A stretch of 64,000 nt of DNA from JAWOLE01 sp963815655 (GCA_963815655.1 CAWFHK010000001.1:868001-932000), one strand, 5' to 3'. Positions 35,749 through 45,319 are shown, counted from the stretch's first letter. The notes: a model not told the origin generated them from the letters alone. A program made the numbers and translations.

Positions 35749-35825
35749 TCAGCTCTCGGCTCTCGGCCGGAAAGGGCCAACCCCGTCTGGCGGCTGAGAA
35801 CTGACAGCGGACGGCTGATGGCTCA
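35749..35825. repeat. Heptamer repeat R12 (CTCTCGG / CTGACAG words), degenerate inverted
   Basis: Left part 35749-35770 has CTCTCGG units; right part 35787-35825 has 7-nt units (CTGAGAA, CTGACAG, CGGACGG, CTGATGG) and contains the tolR TGA (35825-35823). Complementarity between the parts is only partial. Confidence 0.6.
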
Positions 35826-36251
35826 TTTCTTCCTGGAGCCCGACGTGTCGGTGATGAACCCGAGGTTCTCGATTCCCATCCGGTTCAGGACGTCGAGCGT
35901 CTCGACGACCGTTCCGACCGACAGGGAGCGATCCGCTTTGAGAAACACCGTCCGGTCCTTTCGGGTCCGCAGGAACGCATGCAGACGATCCCGCAGCAAA
36001 CCCCGCGCCACCGGCGTCTCGTTGATGTAGTAGCGGCCGTCGCTTGTGATGGAGAGGATGATCGGGTCCTCCACGCTCGAGGGGAGATTGGTCGTCTCCG
36101 TCTTCGGGAGCGAGACGGAGACCCCCTGGTGGAGCATGGGCGCCGTGACCATGAAGATGATCAGGAGCACGAGCATGACGTCCACGAGGGGAGTGACGTT
36201 GATGTCCGCCAGATGGTCGTAGGGGTCCCCGGTGGTGCGCTGGAACGCCAT
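35823..36251 (-). CDS. tolR: Tol-Pal proton-channel subunit TolR (ExbD/TolR family)
   Basis: 142 residues: a short cytosolic start, one membrane helix (about 17-40, INVTPLVDVMLVLLIIFMV) with the proton-translocating Asp, and a periplasmic domain. It forms the Tol motor with TolQ, encoded 10 nt upstream. No Shine-Dalgarno is visible. The TGA lies in the edge of repeat R12. Confidence 0.92.
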   Translation of the reverse strand: MAFQRTTGDPYDHLADINVTPLVDVMLVLLIIFMVTAPMLHQGVSVSLPKTETTNLPSSVEDPIILSITSDGRYYINETPVARGLLRDRLHAFLRTRKDRTVFLKADRSLSVGTVVETLDVLNRMGIENLGFITDTSGSRKK

Positions 36252-36261
36252 TACGAGGGGC

Positions 36262-37026
36262 TCAAGTGAAGTTCCTCTCGGCCAGATTGATGAACTCCAG
36301 CGCGAAGTCCTCCATTCCCGCCCTCTGCGCCCGCACCTTCCCCATGAAGTAGTTGTAGAAGATGAGGGCGGGAATCGCCGCGGCGAGGCCCGCGGCGGTG
36401 TTGACGAGGGCCTCGGAGATGCCGGGGGCCACCGCCGCGATCGACGTGGACCCGGTCTGGCCGATGGCGCGGAAGGACTGCATGATGCCCCAGACCGTTC
36501 CGAAGAGGCCGATGAAGGGGCACGCGGAGGCCGTCGTGGCGAGGAAAGTCATGTGGCTCGTCAGGCGGGAGACCTCGACGCCGATCGCCCGCTCCAGTGC
36601 CCGTTCGACGCCGGAGATGTTCTTGATCAGGAGCTTCCCGGCCTGCGCGGCGGGCGGTTGCATGGCGATCGTCGTCACGGGCGATTCCTCGGGCCTCACG
36701 GCCTTGATCTGCGCGTCGAGCTCCGCGTACCCTGCCTTGAAGAGGGTCGTCAGGGGAGTATCGGTGAGCTGGCCCGCGATCGTGTTGACCTCGGAGAAGC
36801 GCTTGGACTTGCGGAAGAACGTCACGAACTTTTCCGACTGCCGGGAGACCCGCGAGAGCTTCAGGTACTTTGCGAAGATGATGATCCAGGAGATGAGCGA
36901 GAAGAGGAGCAGCACCGCGAGGACGACCTTGGCGGTGGCGCTCGTTTCGCGGAAGAACACGACGAAGGGGTCTTGGCCGCCGGGCAGGTTTTCCGCCCGG
37001 ACGGGCTGGAGCAAGGCCGCCAACAT
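36262..37026 (-). CDS. tolQ: Tol-Pal proton-channel subunit TolQ (MotA/TolQ/ExbB family)
   Basis: 254 residues from ATG 37026 (ATG 37044 adds six). Three membrane helices (about 30-52, 160-185, 200-222), with APFIGLFGTVWGIMQSF-type and TAAGLAAAIPALIFYN motifs, define the family. It is the first gene of the minus-strand tol-pal unit. A TTGACG lies about 17 nt before a weak TACGGT, the nearest thing to a promoter. Confidence 0.93.
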   Translation of the reverse strand: MLAALLQPVRAENLPGGQDPFVVFFRETSATAKVVLAVLLLFSLISWIIIFAKYLKLSRVSRQSEKFVTFFRKSKRFSEVNTIAGQLTDTPLTTLFKAGYAELDAQIKAVRPEESPVTTIAMQPPAAQAGKLLIKNISGVERALERAIGVEVSRLTSHMTFLATTASACPFIGLFGTVWGIMQSFRAIGQTGSTSIAAVAPGISEALVNTAAGLAAAIPALIFYNYFMGKVRAQRAGMEDFALEFINLAERNFT

Positions 37027-37101
37027 CGTTTTGCACCGTAACATACAGATTCGGAAGCGTCAAAGGGAATGGAGAGGAGAGGAGGCCGCGTTCTGCTCCG
37101 C

Positions 37102-38904
37102 ATGAGGAACCCGTCCCGCGGACTCGCGGCGTCGTGTCTCGTGCTCGCGCTCGGCGCCGGGCGGGTCTCCGCCCAGTCCTTCGACATCCTGCCCGAGGAG
37201 AAGATCGTCGCCGGGATGAAGGGGTACGGGGTCACCGACATGGGAGACGGCAAGGGGATCCAGCGGTTCGACGTCGAGATCCTCGGCCTGCTGAAACGCT
37301 ACGCGCCCGGCCAGGACCTGATCCTCGGCCGCGTCTCCGGCATCGGCCTCGAGAAGGCCGGGATCATCGCCGGTATGAGCGGAAGCCCGATCTACGTCGA
37401 AGGGAAGCTCGTGGGCGCGCTCGCCTACGGCTGGCCCTTCTCCAAGGACCCGATCTGCGGCATCACGCCGATCCAGAGCATGCTCGACATCCGCCACGCG
37501 CCCGCGGCGCCGCCCGTCCCGATCGCCGGCTCGGCCGCGTCCACCGGGGCGCTCCTCTCCGCCTTCGGCACCGGACACTTCATGGACCGGATGGAGGACC
37601 TCGTCAAGCCCTTCGCGGCCGGCTCCCCGGGCACGCTCGCCGCCCTGCCGCTGCCGGTCTCCTTCGGAGGGGCCCTGACTCCCGGCCCGCTCTTTCAGCG
37701 CATCGCCGAGGCCTCGAACTGGATGACCGTGCCTTCGGGCACGGCCGCCACGATGCCCGCCGGGGAACCGGCTCCGTTGAGCCCGGGGTCCGCGGTCGCG
37801 ACGCAGCTCCTCTCGGGAGACATGGACCTGTCGGCCACCGGCACGGTCACCTGGGTCGAGGGGAATTCGGTCCTGGCCTTCGGCCATCCGTTCCTCTCGA
37901 TGGGTCCGGTCTCCATGCCGATGTCGCGGGCGGAGGTCCTGACGGTGCTCCCGTCACTCTTCCGCTCCTTCAAGTTCGCGGCCACGGGACCGGTGCTGGG
38001 GTCGATCACGCAGGACCGCTCCACCGGCATCCTCGGGACCTTCGGAACGCACGCGCCCATGGTGCCGATCACCGTGCGGATCTCCTCCGACCAGATCCCG
38101 ACTCAGGTCTATCACTTCGCGGCCGTGCACAACTCGATGCTGACGCCCATCCTGACGGCCATCGCGATCGACAACGTCCTGACGACCCTGGAGAAGAGGA
38201 GCGGCGAGCGCACGCTCGTCTGGAAATCGGCGATCCGGACGCCGGGGCGCAATGTCCACTGGGACTCCGTCTTCTCGGGATTGAACGCGCGCGAGGAGGC
38301 CGTGGCATCGCTCGCGCTCCTGACGAATTACCTGATGGCCAATGAATTCCACGACCTGACGATCCTCGGCGTGGACGTCGAGATCACCCATTCGGACCGA
38401 CTGAAGGGCGCCCGCATCGTCCACGTCGAAGCGCAGAAGGAGCGGGTCCATCCGGGCGACGAGGTGCCCATCTGGGTGGACGTCGTGGATTTCCGAGGGA
38501 GCCCTCGCCGGGTGGTCCTGAACCTGAAGGTCGCGCCCGACACCCCGCCGGGTCCGCTCACGGTCTTCGTCGGAGACGGCTCGGCCGCCACGGCCTACGA
38601 CCTCGCCCTCGTGCCGCCGGATCCGCAGTCGCTCGATCAGGTCCTGGATTTTCTGGCGCGGGTGCGCCCGCCCAACAGCCTGAACCTGCTCTCCTATCGC
38701 TCGGCGCCGGGCGCCGTCGTGGCGGGCGACGCGCTGCAGGCCCTGCCGCCGAGCGTCGCGTCGATCCTGCGCGACCGGGGCCCGGGCGAAGTCTCGACCC
38801 CCCCCTTGTCGCACGTGAGGCTCCAATCCGTCTCCATCGAGCAGCCCACCCCCGTGAGCGGCTCTGCCCGCCTCCGGATCGACGTCAAGCCGAGAATGTG
38901 GTGA
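37102..38904 (+). CDS. SpoIVB peptidase S55 domain protein, exported
   Basis: 600 residues. A signal peptide (ending VSAQS) is followed by a S55 domain (about 25-260) with GMKGYGVTDM and the nucleophile motif AGMSGSPIYVEGKLVGAL; a Ser within GxSGSP matches the SpoIVB catalytic serine. A large C-terminal part (about 300-600) is beta-rich. In sporulators SpoIVB cleaves SpoIVFA to trigger SigmaK; here no sporulation genes are seen, so the role is unknown, perhaps envelope proteolysis. The ATG at 37069 is an alternative start. Confidence 0.78.
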   Translation: MRNPSRGLAASCLVLALGAGRVSAQSFDILPEEKIVAGMKGYGVTDMGDGKGIQRFDVEILGLLKRYAPGQDLILGRVSGIGLEKAGIIAGMSGSPIYVEGKLVGALAYGWPFSKDPICGITPIQSMLDIRHAPAAPPVPIAGSAASTGALLSAFGTGHFMDRMEDLVKPFAAGSPGTLAALPLPVSFGGALTPGPLFQRIAEASNWMTVPSGTAATMPAGEPAPLSPGSAVATQLLSGDMDLSATGTVTWVEGNSVLAFGHPFLSMGPVSMPMSRAEVLTVLPSLFRSFKFAATGPVLGSITQDRSTGILGTFGTHAPMVPITVRISSDQIPTQVYHFAAVHNSMLTPILTAIAIDNVLTTLEKRSGERTLVWKSAIRTPGRNVHWDSVFSGLNAREEAVASLALLTNYLMANEFHDLTILGVDVEITHSDRLKGARIVHVEAQKERVHPGDEVPIWVDVVDFRGSPRRVVLNLKVAPDTPPGPLTVFVGDGSAATAYDLALVPPDPQSLDQVLDFLARVRPPNSLNLLSYRSAPGAVVAGDALQALPPSVASILRDRGPGEVSTPPLSHVRLQSVSIEQPTPVSGSARLRIDVKPRMW

Positions 38905-41087
38905 AGCGGGTCTTTCGGGCCCTCGGGGCCGCGCTCTTCACGGTCGCGGCCGGGACATCGGCCGTGCGGGCCGCGGCCACGCGAATCTGGGTCTGCGATT
39001 CGTCGTCGGATTTTTCCTCGGGAGAGGCGCGGGGGGTCTCGGTCGCCATGGACGGGACTCTCGTGCTCTCGCGGGAGTCCCACCGCGTGGACGGGATCTC
39101 CGAGGCCACGCTCTTTTCCGCGGTCCGCGACCGGGAGGGGGACATTCTGATCGGCACCGGGAACGAGGGAAAGATCCTGCGTGTCCTCCCTTCCGGCAAG
39201 GTCGAGGTCCTCGCGACGCTGCCGGAGAAGGAGGTCACGGCGATCGGCCTGTCCCCGGACGGAACCCTCTACGCGGGCAGCTCGCCGGGAGGAAAGGTCT
39301 ACCGGGTCGAGAAGGGCAAGGCCACCGTCTCTTACGAGACCAAGGCGCAATACGTCTGGGCGCTCGCCTTCGCGGGCAAGGCCCTCTACGTGGCGACGGG
39401 ACTTCCCGGAGAGATCCATCGCGTCGGCGCGGACGGGAAGGGGGAGCGCGTGCACGCGACGCGCGACCCGCACGTGCGCTCGCTCTACGTGGATTCGAAG
39501 GGGAGGCTCTGGGCCGGAACGTCCGGTTCCGGCCTCGTCCTGCGCGTCGATCCGTCGGGGAGCGTGGCGACGGTCTACGACTCGTCGAAGTCGGAGATCA
39601 CCTCCATCACCGGGAGCGGCGACGGCCGTGTCTGGGTGGCCGCGTCTTCGGCCGAAGCGCCTTCCACAAGCGCGGAACCGATCTCCGCGCCGCAGCCCCA
39701 GCCGCCGACCAAGCCCACCCATCCGGCCAACGCCCGGGAAGAGGAGAAGGCCCAGGTCAAGCCCGAGGTGACGGTCACCGTCGGCCAGCCGCGCCTCGCG
39801 CCCGCCCACCCGCCCGGCAACCGGCAGGGAGGATACTCGTCGGAGGTCCTTCTCTTCGACGAGGGGGAGCCGCCGCGCCAGGTCTGGTCGAGCCCGGATG
39901 AAATCGTCTTCGACCTCGCGCCGGAGACGAAGTCCTCCTCGGTGCTGGCGGCGACGGGTCCCAACGGAAAGCTGTACCGCGTCGGCGCGAACGTGTGGTC
40001 GCTCGACCGGACGTTCGACGAGAAGCAGGTGACCGCTCTGGCCGGAAACGCCGTGGCGACCAACTCGGCGAGCGCGCTCTACCGGTTCAGCGACGGTGCG
40101 CGCCGCGGGGAATACGTTTCGGCGGTGAAGGACACGGGGCGCACCAGCCGCTTCGGCGCGTTCCGCTTCGACGGGGACGTGCCCGCGGGAACCCGGCTCG
40201 AGTTCGCGTTCCGCTCGGGGGAAGCCGCGCTCCCCGATTCGACCTGGAGCGACTGGTCCGCGTACGCGCCGGCGGCGCCCGCGGCCGTGATCACGGCCCC
40301 CCCCGCGCGCTACCTCCAGTGGAAGGTCCGCATGGCCTCCGACGGCGAGAAACTGCCGGTGGTGCGGCGGGTCGAAGCGGCCTACCGCAACCGCAACGCC
40401 GCTCCCGTGATCGAGAGCTTTGTCACTCTCGGCCCCTCCGAAGTCCTCGCGCGGTCGGCCTCCGGCGGATCCAATGTCTTCGAAACCTCGGCGCCCGACG
40501 AGAAGGGGATCTTCACGAGCCTCGACGAGTCCAAGTCGGAGCCGCCGCCGCGCCGCCTTCTGCGAAAGGGGTACCGCACGCTCACCTGGAAGGCGACGGA
40601 CGCCGACAACGACACGCTGGCGTACGACCTCGAGTTCAAACCGGCGGAGTCGGGACACTGGATCCCGTTGAAGAAGGGGGTGCGGGAGCCGTTCTACTCC
40701 TTCGACACCGCGGCGCTTCCCGACGGCGAGTATGTCTTCCGGCTCACGGCGTCCGACGCCGAATCGAACCCGGAGGAGGGGAAGACGTTTTCCCGCGAGT
40801 CCTCGCCGGTGATCGTGGACAACACGCCCCCCGTCATTGCCCGGATTCCGGGCGCGCCGGGAGTGTTCGAGTTCGAGGCCAGGGACGGCGCCTCGCCGAT
40901 CCTCGAGGCCGAGTACAGCGTGGACGCCAGGGAATGGGTGCGCGTCGAGCCGAAGGACGGACTCTCCGACTCCCCGCTCGAGGCCTACCGGATCACGCTT
41001 GACCCGATGTGGAAGGGCGCGTTCCTGCTCATCCGCGTGACCGACGCCGCGCGCAACGTCGCGGCGGCGAGCTTCGTCCTGCCGTAG
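38901..41087 (+). CDS. Exported beta-propeller protein
   Basis: 728 residues. Signal peptide (about 1-24), then a propeller-like region (about 35-330) with repeated DGTLYAGSSPGGKVYRV, GEIHRVGADGKGERV and SKGRLWAGTSGSGLVLRV blades of the two-component-propeller or SBBP kind, a Pro-rich spacer, and C-terminal beta-sandwich domains (about 560-728). It overlaps the S55 peptidase gene by 4 nt (GTGA), so the two proteins are made together in the periplasm and may interact; that is inference. No enzyme motif is seen. Confidence 0.65.
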   Translation: MKRVFRALGAALFTVAAGTSAVRAAATRIWVCDSSSDFSSGEARGVSVAMDGTLVLSRESHRVDGISEATLFSAVRDREGDILIGTGNEGKILRVLPSGKVEVLATLPEKEVTAIGLSPDGTLYAGSSPGGKVYRVEKGKATVSYETKAQYVWALAFAGKALYVATGLPGEIHRVGADGKGERVHATRDPHVRSLYVDSKGRLWAGTSGSGLVLRVDPSGSVATVYDSSKSEITSITGSGDGRVWVAASSAEAPSTSAEPISAPQPQPPTKPTHPANAREEEKAQVKPEVTVTVGQPRLAPAHPPGNRQGGYSSEVLLFDEGEPPRQVWSSPDEIVFDLAPETKSSSVLAATGPNGKLYRVGANVWSLDRTFDEKQVTALAGNAVATNSASALYRFSDGARRGEYVSAVKDTGRTSRFGAFRFDGDVPAGTRLEFAFRSGEAALPDSTWSDWSAYAPAAPAAVITAPPARYLQWKVRMASDGEKLPVVRRVEAAYRNRNAAPVIESFVTLGPSEVLARSASGGSNVFETSAPDEKGIFTSLDESKSEPPPRRLLRKGYRTLTWKATDADNDTLAYDLEFKPAESGHWIPLKKGVREPFYSFDTAALPDGEYVFRLTASDAESNPEEGKTFSRESSPVIVDNTPPVIARIPGAPGVFEFEARDGASPILEAEYSVDAREWVRVEPKDGLSDSPLEAYRITLDPMWKGAFLLIRVTDAARNVAAASFVLP

Positions 41088-41095
41088 CGCGGAAA

Positions 41096-41120
41096 GTCCA
41101 AGGTCCAGGGTCCAGGGTCC
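41096..41120. repeat. Heptamer array R13 (GTCCAAG family), single arm
   Basis: GTCCAAG, GTCCAGG, GTCCAGG, GTCC starting 8 nt after the stop codon of the propeller gene. Same word as R5. No clear second arm, and nothing else is seen in this 135-nt gap but the box at 41208. Confidence 0.7.
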
Positions 41121-41207
41121 GAAGTAGACGTCCGCCTCTCGGGGACCGGGCGGCGACGGCGGACGGGCTTTCGCCGGCGAAGGGAAGGTCGTCGATCGAA
41201 ATCCGTT

Positions 41208-41213
41208 CATAAT
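41208..41213 (+). promoter_or_regulatory. -10 box before the peptide-binding protein
   Basis: CATAAT, 9 nt before GTG 41223; no ribosome binding site. Confidence 0.45.
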
Positions 41214-41222
41214 GTCCGGCGC

Positions 41223-42905
41223 GTGACAAGACTCCGGTGCCTGCTGGCCTTGCTTTGCCTGGTCCTGGCGTGCCGGGCGAAGGAACAGGCGGCGCTCCTC
41301 CCGCCGCCCCACCCGACCCCGGCTCCGACGGCGGTCCCCGAGCCTGTCCTCGGGTACATCGACGAGACCAACAGCGGGAGGCCGGTGGACGGGGGCGTCT
41401 TGCATCGCCGCCTCGTCGGCGAGCCGTCGACGTTGAACGCCGTCCTGCAGACGGGACTCCCCGAGCAGCAGATCCTCCAGTACGTCTCGCGCAATCTCCT
41501 CGACTTCGACTCCCGGATGAACCTGGAGCCCGGACTGGCCGAGAGCTACCAGGTCTCGGCCGATGGACGCGAAGTCCGCCTGACTCTGCGCGCCGACGCC
41601 GTGTGGGAGGACGGCTCGCCGGTCACCGCGCGGGACGCCGTCTACACGATCCGCCGCATCGTGGACCCGGCGGTGCCGTCGCCCGTGTTCAAGCCGGTCT
41701 TCGAGGATCTCGTCTCCATCGAGGCCCTCGATGAACGCTCCTTTGTCGCGAAATTCCGGGAGCCGTACGCCTACCACGACATGGCGTTCGTGCTGCCCCT
41801 CCTCCCCGAGAAACGCTACGGCCGGCAGGATTTCCTGAAGGCCCGGGAGAACCGCGCGCCCTTCTCCGACGGCCCGTATCGGTTCGTCTCCTGGAAGGCG
41901 CAGGAGGCGATCGTCCTGGAGCGCAACCCCGACTACTTCGGGCCCCGCGGCCATTTCGAGCGGGTGGTCTTCCGCGTCATCCCCGACAACTCGGTGGCCT
42001 ACCGCGCCTTGCTCGCCGGAGATCTCGACGAGACGGCGATCGAAGAAGCGCTGAAGCTGAGAGCCGCGGCGGACCCGGAGTTCTCGCGATGCTGCCGCCT
42101 CGTCGAGTTCTACAACCTCGATTACAACTCGATCGCGCTCAACAGCAGGACCTCGTACTTCTCCGACGCGCGCGTGCGCCGCGCGATGACGATGCTGCTC
42201 GACCGGCCTTCGATCGTGCGCAACCTCTTCCGGGGGTCGGCGCGGATCATCTCCGGCCCGTGGGCTCCCGACTCTCCGGCCTACGACGCGAGCGTCCGCC
42301 CGCTGCCGTTCGATCCGGCCGCCGCCGCGAAGCTCCTCGACGAGGCCGGCTGGCGCGACACCAACGGCAACGGCATCCGGGACCGCGCGGGGCGGGAGTT
42401 CGAATTCGAAATCCTGGCGTCGGCGGGCTCCAACGTCGGGAGGCAGATCGACGAGATGCTCGCGACCGAGCTTGCCCGCGTCGGCGTCAAGGCGACGGTG
42501 CGGCCCCTGGAGTGGGCCGCGTTCCTCGATCGGGTCGAAACGGGCAACTTCGAGGCGGCGTCCCTCGCGTCCTCCGCCTCGGACCCCAATCCGGATCCGT
42601 TTCCGTTCTGGCACTCCTCGCAGTGGCCGCCCCGCGGATTGAACAGCGGTTTCTACCGCAACCCGGAGGCGGACCGCCTGATGGAACAGGCGCGCCGGGA
42701 GATGAACGAGGGCGCGCGCCTGAAGATCTATCACCGGCTCCACGCGCTTTTTCGTGACGACGCCCCCGCGATTTTCGTGACGAACGCCTCGGCGAAGTAC
42801 GCCTTCGCCGGGGGAATCCGGGGACTCGCGACCTCGCCGCTCGGATTTGCGGGGATCTGGCCGGGCCCCGCCGCGTGGTGGCGGATCCCGGATCGCGCCC
42901 CATGA
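41223..42905 (+). CDS. Peptide/nickel-type ABC transporter substrate-binding lipoprotein
   Basis: 560 residues, SBP family 5. Lipobox LVLAC (Cys17) and a Pro-rich tether lead to the binding fold; LAESYQVSADGREVRLTLRADAVWEDGSPVTARDAV is diagnostic of DppA/OppA relatives, and RRAMTMLLDRPSIV follows. It would present a peptide to the permeases encoded next, with which it overlaps by 4 nt (ATGA). Start is GTG 41223. Confidence 0.9.
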   Translation: MTRLRCLLALLCLVLACRAKEQAALLPPPHPTPAPTAVPEPVLGYIDETNSGRPVDGGVLHRRLVGEPSTLNAVLQTGLPEQQILQYVSRNLLDFDSRMNLEPGLAESYQVSADGREVRLTLRADAVWEDGSPVTARDAVYTIRRIVDPAVPSPVFKPVFEDLVSIEALDERSFVAKFREPYAYHDMAFVLPLLPEKRYGRQDFLKARENRAPFSDGPYRFVSWKAQEAIVLERNPDYFGPRGHFERVVFRVIPDNSVAYRALLAGDLDETAIEEALKLRAAADPEFSRCCRLVEFYNLDYNSIALNSRTSYFSDARVRRAMTMLLDRPSIVRNLFRGSARIISGPWAPDSPAYDASVRPLPFDPAAAAKLLDEAGWRDTNGNGIRDRAGREFEFEILASAGSNVGRQIDEMLATELARVGVKATVRPLEWAAFLDRVETGNFEAASLASSASDPNPDPFPFWHSSQWPPRGLNSGFYRNPEADRLMEQARREMNEGARLKIYHRLHALFRDDAPAIFVTNASAKYAFAGGIRGLATSPLGFAGIWPGPAAWWRIPDRAP

Positions 42906-43879
42906 TCCGCTACGTCGCGCGGCGCCTGGCCCTGGCCGTGCCCACGCTGGCGGGGATCGTCGTTCTCGTCTTCCTGCTGCTCCACCTGGCGCCCGGGAGC
43001 CCGGTCTCGGCGCTCGGGGCGGAGTCCGGCCGGCGGGTCTCGGGGCGGGCCGCGGCCGAGATGCGCCGCCTCTACGGGCTCGACCGCCCTCTGCCGGAGC
43101 GCTTCCTCCGCTGGATCGGGCGGGTGGTCCGCCTCGACCTCGGGGAGTCCTTCGTGGACCGGCGGCCCGTGGCGACCCGCATCCGCGAGGCACTGCCGTA
43201 CACGCTGACGCTGAACGGGCTGGCCCTCCTGCTGACCCTCGGCCTCGCGATCCCGCTGGGCGTCGAGGCGGGAGGCCATCCCGAGAGCGCGTTCGACAGG
43301 ATTTCGGGCGCCGCGCTCTTCGCGCTCTACTCGACCCCTTCCTTCTGGGCCGCGCTGCTCCTGCAGACGCTCTTCTCGGTCAAGCTCCGGTGGCTGCCCC
43401 TCTACGGCGTCGTCTCGGACGCCGAGCCTTCGGGGCTCGCGGGCCTGGCCGACCGGATCGCGCACCTGGCCCTTCCGGTCGTCTGCCTGACCTACGGGTC
43501 TCTCGCCTTCTACGCGCGGCTCGTGCGCGCCGGGGTCGCCGAGGCGAGGACGGCGGACTACGTCCTGGCCGCCCGGGCGCGGGGACTGTCCCGGCGGGAG
43601 GCCCTCTGGAAGCACGCGTTTCGCAACGCGTTGCTCCCGCTCATCACGCTGCTCGGCCTGGTCCTTCCGGGGCTCCTCTCCGGCAGCGTCATCATCGAGC
43701 GGATCTTCGCCTGGCCGGGGCTCGGCCGGCTCTACTTCGACTCGATCCTGTCGCGGGATTACCCCGTCGTGCTCGCGCTGTCGCTCCTGGGCGCGGTCGC
43801 GACGCTCGCGGTGACGCTCGCCGCCGACATCGGCTACGCGGTGGCGGACCCCCGCGTCCGGGACGGGACGTCGGCGTGA
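42902..43879 (+). CDS. Dipeptide-type ABC transporter permease (DppB-like)
   Basis: 325 residues with six membrane helices and the DppB N-terminus RYVARRLALAVPTLAGIVVLVFLLLHLAPGSP (first helix), plus the EAA loop RARGLSRREALWKHAFRNALLPLI that docks the ATPases. Overlaps both neighbours by 4 nt. Acts in the inner membrane with the DppC-like protein. Confidence 0.92.
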   Translation: MIRYVARRLALAVPTLAGIVVLVFLLLHLAPGSPVSALGAESGRRVSGRAAAEMRRLYGLDRPLPERFLRWIGRVVRLDLGESFVDRRPVATRIREALPYTLTLNGLALLLTLGLAIPLGVEAGGHPESAFDRISGAALFALYSTPSFWAALLLQTLFSVKLRWLPLYGVVSDAEPSGLAGLADRIAHLALPVVCLTYGSLAFYARLVRAGVAEARTADYVLAARARGLSRREALWKHAFRNALLPLITLLGLVLPGLLSGSVIIERIFAWPGLGRLYFDSILSRDYPVVLALSLLGAVATLAVTLAADIGYAVADPRVRDGTSA

Positions 43880-44685
43880 GGCGCCTCTTCCTGCGTCTGC
43901 CGGGGAGCGGGAGGGTCGCGCTCGCGATCGTCGTCGGACTGTGGATCGTCGCGGCGCTCTCTCCCGCGGCATCGCGCTCGGCCTCGGCGATCAAGCTGGA
44001 GGACCGGCTCCTTCCCCCCTCGGCGGAGCACCTCTTCGGCACCGACGACCTGGGGAGGGACCTCTTCGCGCGCGTCGTCGTCGCCACGCCGATCTCCCTG
44101 GCGATCGGCCTGACGGCGGCGGCGGTGTCGCTCCTCGTCGGCTTCACCGTCGGAGGAATTTCCGGGTACTTCGGAGGACTCGCGGATCTCCTCCTCTCCC
44201 GGCTCGTGGAGATCGTGCTCTGCTTCCCCGTGCTCTTCCTCCTTCTCGCGCTCGCGGCCTTCCTTCCTCCGTCCCCCACGGCGCTCGTCCTGGCAATCGG
44301 CCTGACGACATGGCCCGGAGACGCCCGCTACGCGCGGGCCGAGATCCTCAAGGCCCGGAGCCTCGATTACGTGCGCGCGGCGAGGTCCGCGGGGGCCTCG
44401 ACGCGGCGCATCCTGTTGCGGCACCTGCTTCCCAACGTGCTCGCCCCGCTGCTCGTCTCGGCGGCGTTCGGCGTGGCCTGGGCGATTCTCGCGGAGGCGG
44501 CCCTCTCGTTTCTGGGCGTGGGCCTGCCACCTCCGGCGACCTCCTGGGGAGGAATCCTCTCGGCGGCGCCGGCCTACATCGAGGAGGCGTGGTGGATAGC
44601 GCTCTTCCCCGGCCTGGCGCTCTTCCTGACCGTGTCCGCCTATAATCTTCTGGCCGAAGGGGTGCGCCGGGCGAGCACGAGCTGA
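43876..44685 (+). CDS. Dipeptide-type ABC transporter permease (DppC-like)
   Basis: 269 residues. HLFGTDDLGRDLFARV is the DppC hallmark; the EAA loop is RSAGASTRRILLRHLLPNVLAPLLV. GTG 43876 overlaps the previous stop. No DppD/DppF ATPase genes follow: the operon ends here and coaD begins 65 nt later, so ATPases must come from elsewhere. Confidence 0.9.
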   Translation: MRRLFLRLPGSGRVALAIVVGLWIVAALSPAASRSASAIKLEDRLLPPSAEHLFGTDDLGRDLFARVVVATPISLAIGLTAAAVSLLVGFTVGGISGYFGGLADLLLSRLVEIVLCFPVLFLLLALAAFLPPSPTALVLAIGLTTWPGDARYARAEILKARSLDYVRAARSAGASTRRILLRHLLPNVLAPLLVSAAFGVAWAILAEAALSFLGVGLPPPATSWGGILSAAPAYIEEAWWIALFPGLALFLTVSAYNLLAEGVRRASTS

Positions 44686-44750
44686 CCTGACTCGAGGAAT
44701 CGAAGCGGGGGACGTCTCGGTCCCCGGGCCCCCAGGAGAAGCGGCTACCG

Positions 44751-45230
44751 ATGACCGAACGCATCGCTCTCTATCCCGGCTCCTTCGATCCCCTGACCAA
44801 CGGGCACTTGGACATCCTGTCCCGCGCCCGCCGGCTGGCCGACCGCGTCGTCGTTGCCATCCTCGAGAACGACGTGAAGACGCCGCTCTTTTCGGTCGCC
44901 GAGAGGATCGAGATGATCCGCGAGATCACGGGCGACGACGGCTCGACGCCCGTGCGCTCCTTCTCCGGCCTGCTCGTGGACTTCGCGCGGGAGGCCGGTG
45001 CGACCCTGATCGTGCGCGGGCTTCGCGCCGTGTCCGACTACGAGTACGAGCTGCAGATGGCGCTCATGAACCGCCGCCTGAATCCCTCCATCGAGACCGT
45101 GTTCCTCATGGCCAAGGAGGAGTACTCCTACGTTTCGAGCCGCCTCGTGAAGGAGGTCGCGAAGCTGGGAGGAGACATCTCCGGTCTGGTACCGCCGCTT
45201 GTGGGGAAGCGTCTTCTGGCAAGACTGTGA
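44751..45230 (+). CDS. coaD: Phosphopantetheine adenylyltransferase
   Basis: 159 residues, complete. ALYPGSFDPLTNGHLDIL contains the HxGH-like TNGH motif, and KEEYSYVSSRLVKEVAKLGGD the second nucleotide-binding motif. It makes dephospho-CoA. AGGAG lies 11 nt before ATG. The TGA stop is within the first unit of repeat R14. Confidence 0.95.
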   Translation: MTERIALYPGSFDPLTNGHLDILSRARRLADRVVVAILENDVKTPLFSVAERIEMIREITGDDGSTPVRSFSGLLVDFAREAGATLIVRGLRAVSDYEYELQMALMNRRLNPSIETVFLMAKEEYSYVSSRLVKEVAKLGGDISGLVPPLVGKRLLARL

Positions 45231-45319
45231 TTGACCAATTGTGAATTGCGAATCGTGAGTTGTGAATGAGGCAGGTTAACGCGCCGTCTCACAATTCACA
45301 ATTCACAACTCACAACTCT
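45228..45319. repeat. Heptamer inverted repeat R14 (GTTGTGA family)
   Basis: Left arm 45228-45269 (ATTGTGA, ATTGCGA, ATCGTGA, GTTGTGA) begins with the coaD TGA; right arm 45288-45319 is the reverse complement (TCACAAT, TCACAAC). Loop about 18 nt. It ends 5 nt before the next ATG. Same word as R2. Confidence 0.88.

Noticed and set aside
38694..43193. 1499-codon open frame on the minus strand
   Set aside because: It is antisense to the S55, propeller, SBP and permease genes, which have clear families; the Arg/Gly/Asp-rich translation is the usual GC-rich shadow.
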